A DNA stretch of 64,000 nt from assembly GCA_041391725.1 (NCBI GenBank), contig JAWKNL010000007.1, positions 131,013 to 195,012 of the forward strand, in the 5' to 3' direction. The notes below the pieces were generated by a model that saw only the letters and a program-made list of their open reading frames with translations, searched no databases and was not told the origin of the DNA. The position numbers were made by a program, and so were the translations under genes. This stretch comes from JAGQVA01 sp041391725 (GTDB taxonomy: Bacteria > Bacteroidota > Bacteroidia > J057). Shown here in pieces: positions 28,098-38,132 of the stretch (positions are counted from its first letter, which is position 1; every line of letters starts with the position of its first letter).

Positions 28098-29747
28098 CTA
28101 CAAAGGCGCTTCTTCTCTGAGTTTAATGTCTTTCTTCTGCTTGTGGGCATAAGCGGCATTTACAAACGAAAGGAAAAGCGGGTGCGGATTTTCAACCGTA
28201 TTTTTGTATTCGGGGTGAAACTGGGTTCCGAGGAAATACGGGTGGTCTTTGAGTTCGACGATTTCTACCAGCTCGGTATCAGGATTTACCCCCGACAACA
28301 CCATCCCGTTTTTTTCCAGTTGTTTGGCAAAATCATTGTTGAGTTCGTATCTGTGGCGGTGCCTTTCCGACACGCGGGTTTTCTGATAGGCCGCATGTGC
28401 CAGTGAATTTCGCTTCAGCACACATTCGTAAGCACCCAGACGCATAGTTCCGCCCATTTGTTTGACCTGCTTCTGATGTTCCATCATGCTGATGACAGGA
28501 TAGGCCGAATTCTGGTCAAATTCGGTGCTGTTGGCGCTTTCCATCCCCGCCACATTGCGGGCAAATTCGATGACCGCTACCTGCATACCCAGGCAGATGC
28601 CAAAAAATGGGATATTCTTTTCGCGGGCATAACGAACACTGCGAATTTTGCCTTCCAGTCCCCTTTCCCCAAAACCGGGCGCAACGAGAATTCCATCCAG
28701 GCCTTTCAGAATGCGGCCCTGATTTTCTTCCGTCACATCCTCGGCGTGAATCCACTCGATTTTTACGCTTAATTCGTTCTCCGCTCCGGCAATTTTCAGC
28801 GCCTCGGATATGGAAAGGTAGGAATCGTGCAATTCCACGTATTTCCCCACCAACCCGATCTTCACTTCATCCAGCGGGTTTTTCAGACGGGAAACAAAAC
28901 TTTTCCAGAAAGACACATCGGGTTCTTCCCGGAAAGGCAGTCCCAGTTTTTTGAGCACCACCTCATCCAGATTTTCTTTTCTGAGGAGGAAGGGCACTTC
29001 ATAAATCGTAGCAGCGTTGATATTTTCGATAACCGACTCTTTGGAGACGTTGCAAAACCGCGCCACTTTCTCTCTGACATCATCCGGGATTTTGACCTCA
29101 GAGCGGCACACCAGAATATCGGGCTGAATCCCTGACTGGAGCAGGCTTTTGACCGAATGCTGGGTGGGTTTGGTTTTCAGTTCGCCCACGGCCTGAAGGT
29201 AAGGCACCAGCGTCAGGTGAATAACCAGGCAGTGTTCGGGGCCGTAGTCGTAGCGAAACTGGCGCAGTGCTTCGATATAGGGCAGCGATTCGATATCGCC
29301 TACGGTGCCGCCGATTTCGGTCAGGATGATATCAAACCGTTCGTTTTCATTGAGCAGTTGGAACCGGCGTTTTATCTCGTCGGTGATGTGGGGAATGACC
29401 TGAACGGTTTTACCGCCATATTCGCCCATACGCTCTCTTTTGATGACAGTTTCGTAAATTCTGCCGGTGGTGACATTGTTGGCCTGGGAAGTCGGCACAT
29501 TAAGAAAACGCTCATAATGACCCAGGTCGAGGTCGGTTTCTGCCCCATCATCGGTGACATAACATTCGCCGTGCTCATAGGGGTTGAGCGTTCCGGGATC
29601 GATGTTGATATAGGGATCAAATTTCTGAATAATCGTACTATATCCCCGGAGCTGGAGCAGTTTTGCCAGTGAGGCGGCAAGGATTCCTTTTCCCAGAGAG
29701 GAAGTAACCCCGCCGGTAACAAAAATGTATTTGGTAGTATCAGCCAT
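28098..29747 (-). CDS. pyrG: CTP synthase
   Basis: The 549-residue enzyme converts UTP to CTP using ATP and glutamine. The synthase domain has the P-loop FVTGGVTSSLGKGI and CYVTDDGAETDLDLGHYERF. The glutamine-amidotransferase domain shows the nucleophile in FFGICLGMQ (Cys) and the His/Glu pair in GTQFHPEYKN. The length fits the family. It is a single intact gene preceded by a possible Bacteroidota-type -7 box at 29769-29776. Confidence 0.98.
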   Translation of the reverse strand: MADTTKYIFVTGGVTSSLGKGILAASLAKLLQLRGYSTIIQKFDPYINIDPGTLNPYEHGECYVTDDGAETDLDLGHYERFLNVPTSQANNVTTGRIYETVIKRERMGEYGGKTVQVIPHITDEIKRRFQLLNENERFDIILTEIGGTVGDIESLPYIEALRQFRYDYGPEHCLVIHLTLVPYLQAVGELKTKPTQHSVKSLLQSGIQPDILVCRSEVKIPDDVREKVARFCNVSKESVIENINAATIYEVPFLLRKENLDEVVLKKLGLPFREEPDVSFWKSFVSRLKNPLDEVKIGLVGKYVELHDSYLSISEALKIAGAENELSVKIEWIHAEDVTEENQGRILKGLDGILVAPGFGERGLEGKIRSVRYAREKNIPFFGICLGMQVAVIEFARNVAGMESANSTEFDQNSAYPVISMMEHQKQVKQMGGTMRLGAYECVLKRNSLAHAAYQKTRVSERHRHRYELNNDFAKQLEKNGMVLSGVNPDTELVEIVELKDHPYFLGTQFHPEYKNTVENPHPLFLSFVNAAYAHKQKKDIKLREEAPL

Positions 29748-29768
29748 GTGGTTTGTCAGAAGGTTTCA

Positions 29769-29776
29769 CAAAACTA
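29769..29776 (-). promoter_or_regulatory. Possible -7 promoter element for pyrG
   Basis: On the minus strand this reads TAGTTTTG, matching the Bacteroidota -7 consensus TAnnTTTG, 21 bases upstream of the pyrG ATG. No clean -33 TTTG box is present at the expected distance, so this is weak. Confidence 0.3.
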
Positions 29777-29897
29777 TATCTCATAATTCAGAAACGAAAA
29801 TTTGTTTGTAATAATATAAGGAAAATCCATGCGGAAAATTATCCATCCCGGTGCATATTTACATCAGAAATGAGGCACAACCCGCATCATTAAAATC

Positions 29898-30398
29898 ATG
29901 AGGGCAATCATTATTGGAATTATTTCTACCATTCTCCCTTCTGTATTTGCCCAAAATGCCATGTTTATCCCTTTCGGCCAGCCGCTCGACGTGGTAAGTG
30001 AATACCTGTCTTCGCGCGACTATGCCCAGAAAGTGGATAAAACCCTCGGATCCGAATGGATAAATAATGTTTCATCAACCCAGTCCGTAGTCTATTTCTT
30101 TGATGATGATGTATTATTTGCCATAGAAGATTCCCGATTTTACAAAGAAAAAAAAGAAGCCGAACGCGTGGTCAAAACCTGCCTTGATTTTATGGCTATG
30201 GAAAAAAGGCGTGTCAGAACACTGGATTCCGAAAGCGGCACCAACCATTATGCTGTGGTGACGGATGATCGGCTGGTGGAACTCATTGTGGAATACGGAA
30301 AGAAAAATGAAGGGGCGTCAATCCGGCTCAAATCGACCAGCCGGCTGTATGGCCCGCGGATGAAGACAGAGGATGTCGTGATGAAAGTGGTGCAGTAG
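29898..30398 (+). CDS. Secreted hypothetical protein
   Basis: The 166-residue protein has an N-terminal signal peptide (MRAIIIGIISTILPSVFAQ) with probable cleavage after FAQ. The mature part is a small mixed alpha/beta domain (PFGQPLDVVSEYLSSRDY; VVYFFDDDVLFAIEDSRFY; HYAVVTDDRLVELIVEYG). I do not recognise a family. It stands alone on the plus strand between minus-strand genes. Codon use is like the neighbours and the ATG is well placed, so I take it as a real gene. Confidence 0.7.
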   Translation: MRAIIIGIISTILPSVFAQNAMFIPFGQPLDVVSEYLSSRDYAQKVDKTLGSEWINNVSSTQSVVYFFDDDVLFAIEDSRFYKEKKEAERVVKTCLDFMAMEKRRVRTLDSESGTNHYAVVTDDRLVELIVEYGKKNEGASIRLKSTSRLYGPRMKTEDVVMKVVQ

Positions 30399-30427
30399 GA
30401 AAATTTTAGCTTTCCGGTTAACAGCAG

Positions 30428-31024
30428 TTAGTTGCTGATGTCCCGCTGATCTTCGATTGGCGGGAATTTTATTTTTCCCATTTTGTATATGCTGTACATG
30501 CCCCATCCGACCACAATACCAATGACCGCACCGGCAAAAATATCTCCCGGATAATGGACTCCCAGGTAAATGCGGCTGTAGCCCGTGATTATTGCCAGAA
30601 GAAAGGCAGCAACAGTTATCTGCTTTCGCCTGAAAACCAGGCTGAAAAAGGTAGCCATAGCAAAAAAATTGGCAGCATGCGAGGAGGCAAACCCGTAAAG
30701 TCCGCCGCAATCGCCATAGACAGTATGTACATCAAAGGGCAGCCCGGCCTCCGGCCGGCAGGGGCGGTACCGCTCCACCAGCGGTTTGAGCAGCCCCGAT
30801 GCGGTCTGGTCGCTGATGAGTATCATCACCAGCCAGCAGGTCAGCAGCCAGCCAAGTCCTCTCCAGCCTTCCCTGCGAAATATCACTATCAGTATCAGCG
30901 CATACAAGGGAATCCACACCCAGCGGGTGCTGATCAGGTACATCACCGGATCAAGCCAGTAGGCATGCAGGCTGTTGAGCGTGTGAAACATCGCAATGTC
31001 CCATTGTTCCAGCACTCCGGTCAT
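30428..31024 (-). CDS. PAP2-family membrane phosphatase
   Basis: The 198-residue membrane protein has the type 2 phosphatidic acid phosphatase motifs in order: KPLVERYRP (motif 1), a Ser-His pair in GFASSHAANFF (motif 2), and GYSRIYLGVHYPGDI (motif 3). Five or six membrane helices are apparent. It likely removes phosphate from undecaprenyl pyrophosphate or a related lipid phosphate at the outer face of the inner membrane. It overlaps the end of the next PAP2 gene by 4 bases, so the pair is an operon. Confidence 0.9.
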   Translation of the reverse strand: MTGVLEQWDIAMFHTLNSLHAYWLDPVMYLISTRWVWIPLYALILIVIFRREGWRGLGWLLTCWLVMILISDQTASGLLKPLVERYRPCRPEAGLPFDVHTVYGDCGGLYGFASSHAANFFAMATFFSLVFRRKQITVAAFLLAIITGYSRIYLGVHYPGDIFAGAVIGIVVGWGMYSIYKMGKIKFPPIEDQRDISN

Positions 31025-31752
31025 AGGTAGTTTTGTGTAAGTATAACGGTAAGGTCTATTGCCAGCAGAATCATTCCCAACGCGCCGAAAACCAGCGCAG
31101 CGCGCCGCGCTGGTGCAAGAAACCGCAACCCGCCGCTGTCATAATAACCCTTTATCCACAAATAAACCAAAACGCTGATGGCGATTCCGGCAAAACTCCC
31201 GGCAAGTATGTCTGCCGGAAAATGCACACCGATATACACCCGTGTATAACAGGCCAGAACTGACATTATCACCAGTCCGGTACTGATCCACCACCGCTTC
31301 CGGCTGATTGCCAGGTCTGTAAAAAAGAAGGAAGCAGCCGCAACCGCACTGTGCCCCGAAGGAAAGGACTGATTTTTTTCCCCGATGAGTGAAATAAAAT
31401 GAATCTGTGCCGCGCCAAAAACTTTCACAGGCCGGAACCAGTCCGGAAAAATCAGGCTTTTGCTCATACCAATTACCAGTGAAATACTCAGCAGGGTAAT
31501 GATCAGCGCCGCCAGAACCGGGATTTCGGATCGCCTGCCGATCACAAGCAACAGGCCACCGACCAGGACACCATGCCCCAAATGTGTAAGGTGAGGCATG
31601 ATTTTGTCTGCAAACGGATGGTGCTGGCTGTTGAGGAGGAGAAAGCTCTTTTCATACCCCCACACCATCAGAAGCGCGCACAACACCCCCCAAAACAAGA
31701 GGTACACCAGCAGAAAGTATCGTTCGGTATATAATAGTTGTCTGAGGTTCAT
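31021..31752 (-). CDS. PAP2-family membrane phosphatase (second copy)
   Basis: The 243-residue paralogue of the downstream gene has PAP2 motifs SFPSGHSAVAAASFFF and YTRVYIGVHFPADILAG; motif 1 is weaker (KSLIFPDWFRPVKVFG). Six membrane helices are visible, and the C-terminus adds one helix relative to its neighbour. Two dissimilar PAP2 enzymes in tandem suggest different lipid-phosphate substrates. It ends inside the next gene's start. Confidence 0.88.
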   Translation of the reverse strand: MNLRQLLYTERYFLLVYLLFWGVLCALLMVWGYEKSFLLLNSQHHPFADKIMPHLTHLGHGVLVGGLLLVIGRRSEIPVLAALIITLLSISLVIGMSKSLIFPDWFRPVKVFGAAQIHFISLIGEKNQSFPSGHSAVAAASFFFTDLAISRKRWWISTGLVIMSVLACYTRVYIGVHFPADILAGSFAGIAISVLVYLWIKGYYDSGGLRFLAPARRAALVFGALGMILLAIDLTVILTQNYL

Positions 31753-31779
31753 AATTTACCCGGGCTTTATTATCCTGTT

Positions 31780-32295
31780 CTAAAAATCAGAGTCATCAAA
31801 CCACGAATACGCCTGCCATGCCTCTCCGGGGTTGTTTCTGCGCAGCCTGAGTTTTGCCCTGCCCGTGCCCGAATATACAATCTCTTCTGTTTCTTCAATG
31901 GTAAGGTTGAAGTTTCGCACCACAAGCGCCTCGGTATCAGTTGTATCCAGTTGGGTAAAATAGTTCCAGTCGAGGTTGATCTGCAATACGCTCTGAAACA
32001 GGTTGTAGGAAATAATCAGGTCCGTCGCCCGATCCCACGAAATGTCCTGCCCGAGGTCGGGATCGTAATAGGTAAAGATAAAGTCGGGGGAAAAAAGCCT
32101 TCCGTAAAGGGTCGTGTCTCTGAGTTCGTAGCCGTTTTTAAACAGGCGGAAAAAACCGTCGATATTGGTGGGATCGCCAAGAATATTGATATCGGCCAGC
32201 CCTTCGGGATCATAGGCAGGGGCAAAAGGGTTGCAACTCACCGTATTCAGACCGAGCCAAACTCCCAGCGATATGAAAAATAGTTTTCTTTTCAT
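31780..32295 (-). CDS. Hypothetical lipoprotein (NTF2/SnoaL-like)
   Basis: The 171-residue protein has a lipoprotein signal ending LGLNTVSCNPF, with Cys as lipidation site. The mature part (FFRLFKNGYELRDTTLYGRL, then FTYYDPDLG and AWQAYSWFDDSDF) has the outline of an NTF2/SnoaL-like cone fold: an N-terminal helix with a Phe-rich strand and a Trp near the C-terminus. No catalytic set is evident. It overlaps the upstream lipoprotein gene by 4 bases. Confidence 0.75.
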   Translation of the reverse strand: MKRKLFFISLGVWLGLNTVSCNPFAPAYDPEGLADINILGDPTNIDGFFRLFKNGYELRDTTLYGRLFSPDFIFTYYDPDLGQDISWDRATDLIISYNLFQSVLQINLDWNYFTQLDTTDTEALVVRNFNLTIEETEEIVYSGTGRAKLRLRRNNPGEAWQAYSWFDDSDF

Positions 32296-32867
32296 TGCAC
32301 GTAGCTAAGTTTTAACTGGCTCCAGCTTGAGTCGCGGTAAATCTCAATATCTGTCCAGCGGTGAATTTCCCATTCGTTAAAATCATTGATTTTGATTACC
32401 AACTGAATCTGCCCTTTAAATAACCGGGACAGGTTCGAATCTTTGTGATTGATGTGAAGAGTGTAATCGCCGACATATTTGAGCGAATCAGAAGTAACAT
32501 CCTGCAGGTCGGTCTGCACCAGGTTGAGCGAATTGCCGGAAGGGGAAGAAAGGTCGGCCACAAAATTATCAAAATAGCTCTGTTCGTCCTGTACAGTCCA
32601 CCCTTTCCATATACTCTCGTTGTCGTTGACCAGGGAAGCAGCGGGAAAAAAATACAGGGAATCTGCATTAAAACACCGGAGGTAGTTCTGGGTATTGCGC
32701 TGACTGATGGCCGTTTTCAGGTTGGAAAGCAGAATAAGATAATCGGTAGGACTGACCCAGTCTGAAGCCGTACTGGAAGGGGGTTCGACCGGGCGAATCT
32801 TAAAACAGGCGGAAAAACCTGCGGCCAAAATCATAACAATTCCCATCCACAGAAACAATTGCTTCAT
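32292..32867 (-). CDS. Hypothetical lipoprotein (NTF2/SnoaL-like), upstream partner
   Basis: This 191-residue protein has a lipobox around AAGFSACFK. It resembles its downstream neighbour in layout: a helix with LLSNLKTAISQRNTQNYLRC, a strand with DSLYFFPA, and a final WEIHRWTDIEIY. The two probably form a related pair on the periplasmic or cell surface. Function is unknown. It is divergent from the tetR gene, with 132 bases between the starts. Confidence 0.75.
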   Translation of the reverse strand: MKQLFLWMGIVMILAAGFSACFKIRPVEPPSSTASDWVSPTDYLILLSNLKTAISQRNTQNYLRCFNADSLYFFPAASLVNDNESIWKGWTVQDEQSYFDNFVADLSSPSGNSLNLVQTDLQDVTSDSLKYVGDYTLHINHKDSNLSRLFKGQIQLVIKINDFNEWEIHRWTDIEIYRDSSWSQLKLSYVQ

Positions 32868-32970
32868 ATACAGGTGATTAGCAGTAATCCTGTTATAAAT
32901 TTACCGCCCTTTCACCCTTGTTCCAAACTTTTTCAAAAAAAGGAACAGACAGAAAAATAATTCGTAATAT

Positions 32971-32984
32971 TGACCGACCGGTCA
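32971..32984. promoter_or_regulatory. Palindromic TetR-type operator
   Basis: The site tgaccgaccggtca is a near-perfect 14-base palindrome lying 15 bases before the tetR ATG. It is typical of operators for TetR/AcrR regulators that bind their own promoter, so the operon from tetR to the outer-membrane barrel gene is probably autoregulated here. Confidence 0.65.
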
Positions 32985-32999
32985 TTCAAAAATTATTTT

Positions 33000-33599
33000 A
33001 TGAGTCCGAGAAGTAAAAAACAACTGGAAGAGATCAGAGGGCAAAGCCGGCAAAAAATACTGAGTGCCGCACTCGAACTTTTTGCCGGGCAGGGCTACCA
33101 CAATACTTCTATTGAGCAGATCAGAATCAGGGCAGAGGTATCCAAAGGATTGATATACAATTATTTTGATACAAAAGAGCAGTTACTCAACGACCTGGTA
33201 ACCGAATCAATGGCAGAAGGTGAGTCTATTCTGGAAGAAATCATGCGCCTCCCTACGGCATATGACAAGATCAGATACATTATAGAAATCAGTTTCAGCT
33301 TTATCGTCGAACGTGCGCATTACTCCCGCCTGCTGGCCGCACTGGCCCTGCAGATGGAGCATTTTCCGCACCTGGAGGAGATCGTTGTGGGAAAATATAC
33401 GGGCCTGATGCCCTTGCTCGAATCGCTGTTTCAGGAGGTGGGCATCACCAATCCCAAAGAAGAAGCATTACTTTTTGCAGCCATCATCGACGGGGTTGGG
33501 ATTGAATATGCCGTACTCAAGGATGCGCTCCCGGTAGAGACCATCAAAACCTATTTAATCGAAAAATATACTCATTCATCAAATTCTTCTTCAAAATGA
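33000..33599 (+). CDS. TetR/AcrR-family transcriptional regulator
   Basis: The 199-residue regulator starts at ATG 33000 (MSPRSKKQLEEIRGQSRQKI); the upstream TTG at 32970 is rejected because it would place the operator inside the gene. The N-terminal helix-turn-helix is clear (ILSAALELFAGQGYHNTSIEQI, then VSKGLIYNYFDTKEQLL). The C-terminal ligand domain is helical and not assignable. It overlaps the LolA-like gene by 4 bases and heads a seven-gene operon for an ABC export system. Confidence 0.92.
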   Translation: MSPRSKKQLEEIRGQSRQKILSAALELFAGQGYHNTSIEQIRIRAEVSKGLIYNYFDTKEQLLNDLVTESMAEGESILEEIMRLPTAYDKIRYIIEISFSFIVERAHYSRLLAALALQMEHFPHLEEIVVGKYTGLMPLLESLFQEVGITNPKEEALLFAAIIDGVGIEYAVLKDALPVETIKTYLIEKYTHSSNSSSK

Positions 33600-34351
33600 A
33601 ACGCATACATTTTGTAACCCTGGCAGCTTTGCTGCTATTCTCCCTTCAGGCTTTCGCACAGGTGGACGTAAAGGACATCGTCCGGAAAGCCGAAGAAAAA
33701 CGCCGTGGCCTTGAAAGCTCTCAGGCCGAAATCACTATGACCATTGTTCGCCCCGAATGGACGCGCACCATGTCTCTCAAAAGCTGGAGCAAAGGCGATG
33801 ACTATGCCATGATGCTGGTTACCGCCCCGGCAAGGGATCAGGGCACCGCCACCCTCAAGCGCGACAAAGAGGTGTGGAACTGGATGCCTACCATCGAAAG
33901 AACCATTAAACTACCGCCTTCCATGATGTCGCAGTCCTGGATGGGATCCGACTTCACCAACAATGACCTGGTACAGGAAGTCTCTGTCATCGACGATTAT
34001 GACCACAAAATCCTCAAAGACTCCACCATTCAGGGCCGTGCCTGCTGGAAAATCCAGATGATTCCGCATGAAGGTGTAGCGGTAGTCTGGGGAAAAGTTC
34101 ATGCATTTATCGACAAAAAAGACTACCTTATGCTAAGATCAGAGTATTTTGACGAAGACGGCTTTATGGTCAATATTCTTCAGGCTTCCGGAATTAAAGA
34201 CATCAGCGGACGTACCTTTGCCACCAAACTGGAGATGATCCCCGTCGAAGAAAAAGGCCATAAAACGGTACTCGAATATCATAGCATCGTCTTTGACAAG
34301 GAAATTCCGGAGACCTTTTTCTCCGTCCAGAATATGAAGCGGCTAAAATAA
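33596..34351 (+). CDS. Outer-membrane lipoprotein-sorting protein (LolA-like fold)
   Basis: The 251-residue periplasmic protein has a signal peptide (FVTLAALLLFSLQAFAQ). The sequence DIVRKAEEKRRGLESSQAEI, then GTATLKRDKEVWNWMPT and SWMGSDFTNNDLVQE, is characteristic of the 'outer membrane lipoprotein-sorting protein' family. These share the LolA/LolB half-barrel that carries lipids. Next to MacB/LolE-type permeases it probably receives a lipid or lipoprotein from the ABC transporter and passes it across the periplasm. Confidence 0.85.
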   Translation: MKRIHFVTLAALLLFSLQAFAQVDVKDIVRKAEEKRRGLESSQAEITMTIVRPEWTRTMSLKSWSKGDDYAMMLVTAPARDQGTATLKRDKEVWNWMPTIERTIKLPPSMMSQSWMGSDFTNNDLVQEVSVIDDYDHKILKDSTIQGRACWKIQMIPHEGVAVVWGKVHAFIDKKDYLMLRSEYFDEDGFMVNILQASGIKDISGRTFATKLEMIPVEEKGHKTVLEYHSIVFDKEIPETFFSVQNMKRLK

Positions 34352-34361
34352 TTGCGGAACC

Positions 34362-35582
34362 ATGATTTTATTCACACTCGCATGGCGTAATCTCTGGCGA
34401 AATAAACGTCGGACCCTGATTACTGCTGCTTCCGTGTTTTTTGCTGTCCTCCTGGCTATCGTCATGCGATCATTTCAGGAAGGAACCTATGAAAAAATGA
34501 TCGAAAATGTGGTCAGTTTTTACTCTGGCTATGCACAGATTCATAAAACAGGCTACTGGGACGATCAGTCGCTAGACAATAGCTTCGAGGTGAATCCGGC
34601 ATTTACCCAAACACTGGAAAACCAGCCACTTGTAGCAGATGCCGTTCCCCGGCTCGAATCCTTTGCCCTGGCTTCCTCGGGAGAGATTTCGGAAGGTTGC
34701 CTGCTCATTGGTACCGATCCCGGGCCGGAAGATGCCCTCACCCACCTTTCCGGTATGATTACGCGTGGCCGTTATTTTGAACCCGGAGCACAAGGGGTAA
34801 TGGTAGCCGAAGGTCTGTCCGAAAAACTGCATCTGGGAGTCAATGACACACTCGTACTGATCAGCCAGGGTTATCAGGGTGTAACTTCCGCAGGCAAATA
34901 TGTCATCACCGGACTGGTAAAATTTGGCAGCCCCGAATTAAACGACCGCATGGTTTACCTGCCACTGCCGGAAGCCCGGAAGTTTTACGGCGCACCCGAC
35001 CGGGTTACTTCGTTTGCCCTCTCGATTGACGATCCGCATCAGGTTCCGCAGTTGCTTCAATCGCTGAAAACCTCCTTCACCAGCGAAGAATATGAAGTCA
35101 TGGGATGGAAAGACCTGATGCCCGAACTGGTGCAACTGATTGAAGCAGACAGAGCCGGAGGCATTCTGATGATGGCGATATTGTACACCATTATAGGATT
35201 TGGGATGTTTGGTACCGTGTTGATGATGACCGCAGAAAGGCAGTACGAAATGGGGGTAATGACAGCCATCGGAATGAAAAAATCGCGACTGGCAGCCATT
35301 ATTACCATAGAAACCATTATGATCTCCATGATCGGCGTGGTAGCCGGTGCGATCGGAAGTCTTCCCGTAGTGGTCTATTTTCACCAGAACCCGATTTATC
35401 TGGGCGACAAAATGGCTGAGGCGTATGCAGAGTTTGGGATGGAAGCGGTATTTCCCATGGCCATATCTCCACAGATATTTTTTAGCCAGGCACTGGTAGT
35501 ATTTATTTTTGCCTGGCTGGTTTCTATATATCCTGCATGGAAAATCATGCATCTGAATCCTATCAAGGCTATGCACAGTTAA
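34362..35582 (+). CDS. ABC transporter permease 1 (FtsX/MacB/LolE type)
   Basis: The 406-residue permease starts MILFTLAWRNLWRNKRRTLI, the classic basic N-terminus before the first helix. A large periplasmic domain follows, then three C-terminal helices (MAILYTIIGFGMFGTVLMM; the VVAGAIGSLPVV segment; VFIFAWLVSIYPAWKIM) ending in LNPIKAMHS. The QYEMGVMTAIGMKKSRL loop is the coupling segment for the ATPase. It is about 60 percent similar to permease 2, a clear tandem duplication. Confidence 0.92.
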   Translation: MILFTLAWRNLWRNKRRTLITAASVFFAVLLAIVMRSFQEGTYEKMIENVVSFYSGYAQIHKTGYWDDQSLDNSFEVNPAFTQTLENQPLVADAVPRLESFALASSGEISEGCLLIGTDPGPEDALTHLSGMITRGRYFEPGAQGVMVAEGLSEKLHLGVNDTLVLISQGYQGVTSAGKYVITGLVKFGSPELNDRMVYLPLPEARKFYGAPDRVTSFALSIDDPHQVPQLLQSLKTSFTSEEYEVMGWKDLMPELVQLIEADRAGGILMMAILYTIIGFGMFGTVLMMTAERQYEMGVMTAIGMKKSRLAAIITIETIMISMIGVVAGAIGSLPVVVYFHQNPIYLGDKMAEAYAEFGMEAVFPMAISPQIFFSQALVVFIFAWLVSIYPAWKIMHLNPIKAMHS

Positions 35583-35596
35583 CAAAATCCACGACT

Positions 35597-36810
35597 ATGT
35601 TATTCAAACTTGCCTGGCGAAATATGTGGCGAAACCGCCGCCGAACGATGATCACGATGGCATCTGTATTTTTTGCCGTAGTGCTGGCGACCTCCATGCG
35701 CTCACTTCAACACGGAGTAACGGTAAAAATGGTCGAAAATGTGGTCAGCCTTTACTCTGGTTATGTGCAAATCCATAAATCGGGGTATTGGGACGAACCC
35801 AATCTGGACAATACTTTTGAAGAAAATCCGCAGGTATGGAAAGTAGCCAATGATGACCCGCGCATCTCCCGCGTTGCGCCCAGACTGGAATCGTTCGCCC
35901 TGGCCTCATCGGGAGATATTTCTGAAGGTTGCCTGATTCTGGGTATCGATCCGGAGAATGAAAATTCCCTCACAGGTCTCCGCTCCAAATTGTCTGAAGG
36001 AAAATATCTGAAAAAAGGAGATCAGGGCGTAATGGTAACCTCCGGCCTCGCCGAAAAACTAAAGATCGGAATCGGAGATACGCTCATCCTCATCGGCCAG
36101 GGATATCAGGGCATCAGTGCTGCCGGTATATTTCCCGTTACCGGCATAATCGGCTTTGGCAACCCCGAACTCAACCAGCGACTTGCTTACCTCTCTCTCG
36201 ATGCTGCCCGGAGGTTGTACGGCGCCGAAAACCGTCTGACCGCTTTTGCCATTAACCTCGACAAACCCGCTTTTGCCGCCGCAGTTGCAAAGGATATCCG
36301 GGGCGAACTGGACAACCAGTACGAAGTTATGGACTGGGCAGAAATGATGCCCGAAATGGCGCAGCTCCTCGAAATTGACAAGGCAAAAGGGCGGATGGTC
36401 ATGGGGATTTTGTACATGATTATCGGCTTTGGCATGTTTGGCACTGTGCTGATGATGACTTCGGAGCGTAGGCATGAATTTGGCGTCCTGATGGCCATCG
36501 GCATGAAAAAAGAATCATGGCCGGAATGGTGATTGTCGAGTCCATTCTCATCTCCATGGCAGGAGTGGCCGCAGGCTTTATGGCCAGTATCCCATTGATC
36601 TTTTATTTCTACTTCAACCCGATCCGGATGGGAGGGAAAATGGCTGAAGCTTATGCAGAATTCGGTCTGGATCCCATTATGCCTATGTCCATCGAACCGC
36701 AAATTTTCTATTCGCAGGTATTCACCGTTCTGGCTTTTGCTATTCTTGTCTCAATTTATCCGGCGTGGAGCATTATCAGAACCGACCCTGTAACCGCAAT
36801 GAAATCTTAA
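35597..36810 (+). CDS. ABC transporter permease 2 (FtsX/MacB/LolE type), frameshifted
   Basis: The start is ATG 35597 (MLFKLAWRNMWRNRRRTMIT). The protein, about 405 residues, parallels permease 1 throughout. Translation breaks at about 36510 in a run of six A residues after GMKK; one more A joins IGMKKRIMAGMVIVESI and restores the full C-terminal helices to TDPVTAMKS. The break sits exactly in the coupling loop and would be inactivating if real. A homopolymer sequencing deletion is the likely cause. Confidence 0.88.
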
Positions 36811-36829
36811 GACCACTAACATTATTACC

Positions 36830-38103
36830 ATGATATTTCAAGTAGCCTGGCGAAATGTATGGCGAAACCGGGTGCGAAGCCTGGTTGTCATCTCAGCAGT
36901 AGCACTGGGACTTATCGCCGGCGTGTTTATGATGGCTTTCTCCTGGGGAATGAATATGGAAAGATCCCGGGAAATCATCGAAACACGAACCTCGCATATA
37001 CAAATTCACGAAAACCATTTTAAGGATGACAGGAAAATGAGCCTGTTTATCCCCGATGGAATGGCATTTCTGGAGCAAATGGATCAGAAACCGGAAGTGC
37101 GCTCAGCCACAGGCAGAATTCTCGCCAATGGCATGCTCTCTACCACCAAAGGCGGATTCGGCGTTCAAATCAATGGCGTCATTCCTGAGCGGGAATCAGA
37201 TGTAACCAGGCTGGATCAGCGCCTGGTAGCCGGAGATTATCTAACCGAATCGGGAACCAACCTCATCCTGATTGGGGACAAACTCGCCGAAAAACTGGGC
37301 TGGAAAACCGAATCGGACAGCACCGATGCCGAAGGAAAGCCGCTGCCGGCAAGTTACCGCCTGCGCAAAAAAATTGTCCTCGCCTTCCAGGGGCCCGATG
37401 GCGAAACCAAATACGGAAGTTTTAAAGTCTCAGGCGTTTATAAAACCGTTAACTCCAAATTTGACGAAGCCAATGTCTTTGTCCGGTTTGACGACCTCAA
37501 CCGCCTGGCAGGAACAGAAAACCAGCTTCACGAAATCGCCATTCTCCTCAACGATCAACCGATGGCAGAAGATAGTACTTTTCTGGCTTCCATTCCCGGC
37601 GGGAGAACCGATCTTCTGGTCGAAAACTGGAAAGACATTGCCCCTGACCTCCGGCTGGTGGACGAAACTTTTGCCACGACCCTCTATATATTCATCGGCA
37701 TTATCCTCCTTGCCCTGCTTTTTGGCATTATCAATACAATGCTGATGGCCGTGATGGAGCGCACCCGCGAACTGGGAATGCTGATGTCTATCGGGATGAA
37801 CAAACCCAAAGTTTTTTGATGATTATGCTGGAGACACTGTTTTTGTCCTTTGTAGGCGGCCCGTTGGGATTGCTGGGAGGATTCGGGCTGGTGAAACTGT
37901 TTGGCAAAATCGGAATTGACCTTTCGTCCATGGCCGACAGTGCTGCCCAGATGGGTATTTCCAGCATCGTCTATACCGATCTTCAGTCACAATATTACTT
38001 CCAGATTGCCATCATGGTCGTGGTAACCGCCATCATTGCAGCCATTTATCCGGCATATAAAGCGCTTCAGCTCAAGCCGGTAGAAGCCATTCGCGCACTT
38101 TAA
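36830..38103 (+). CDS. ABC transporter permease 3 (FtsX/MacB/LolE type), frameshifted
   Basis: This permease of about 424 residues is more distant from the first two: MIFQVAWRNVWRNRVRSLVV, a larger periplasmic domain, and the coupling loop ERTRELGMLMSIGMNKPKVF. The frame ends at a run of six T at about 37815; one more T continues it as FLMIMLETLFLSFVGG to the final LKPVEAIRAL. It probably pairs with permease 1 or 2 as a heterodimer, as LolC pairs with LolE. Confidence 0.87.
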
Positions 38104-38132
38104 TTTCCATCCCACTCATTATTCCGAAAACA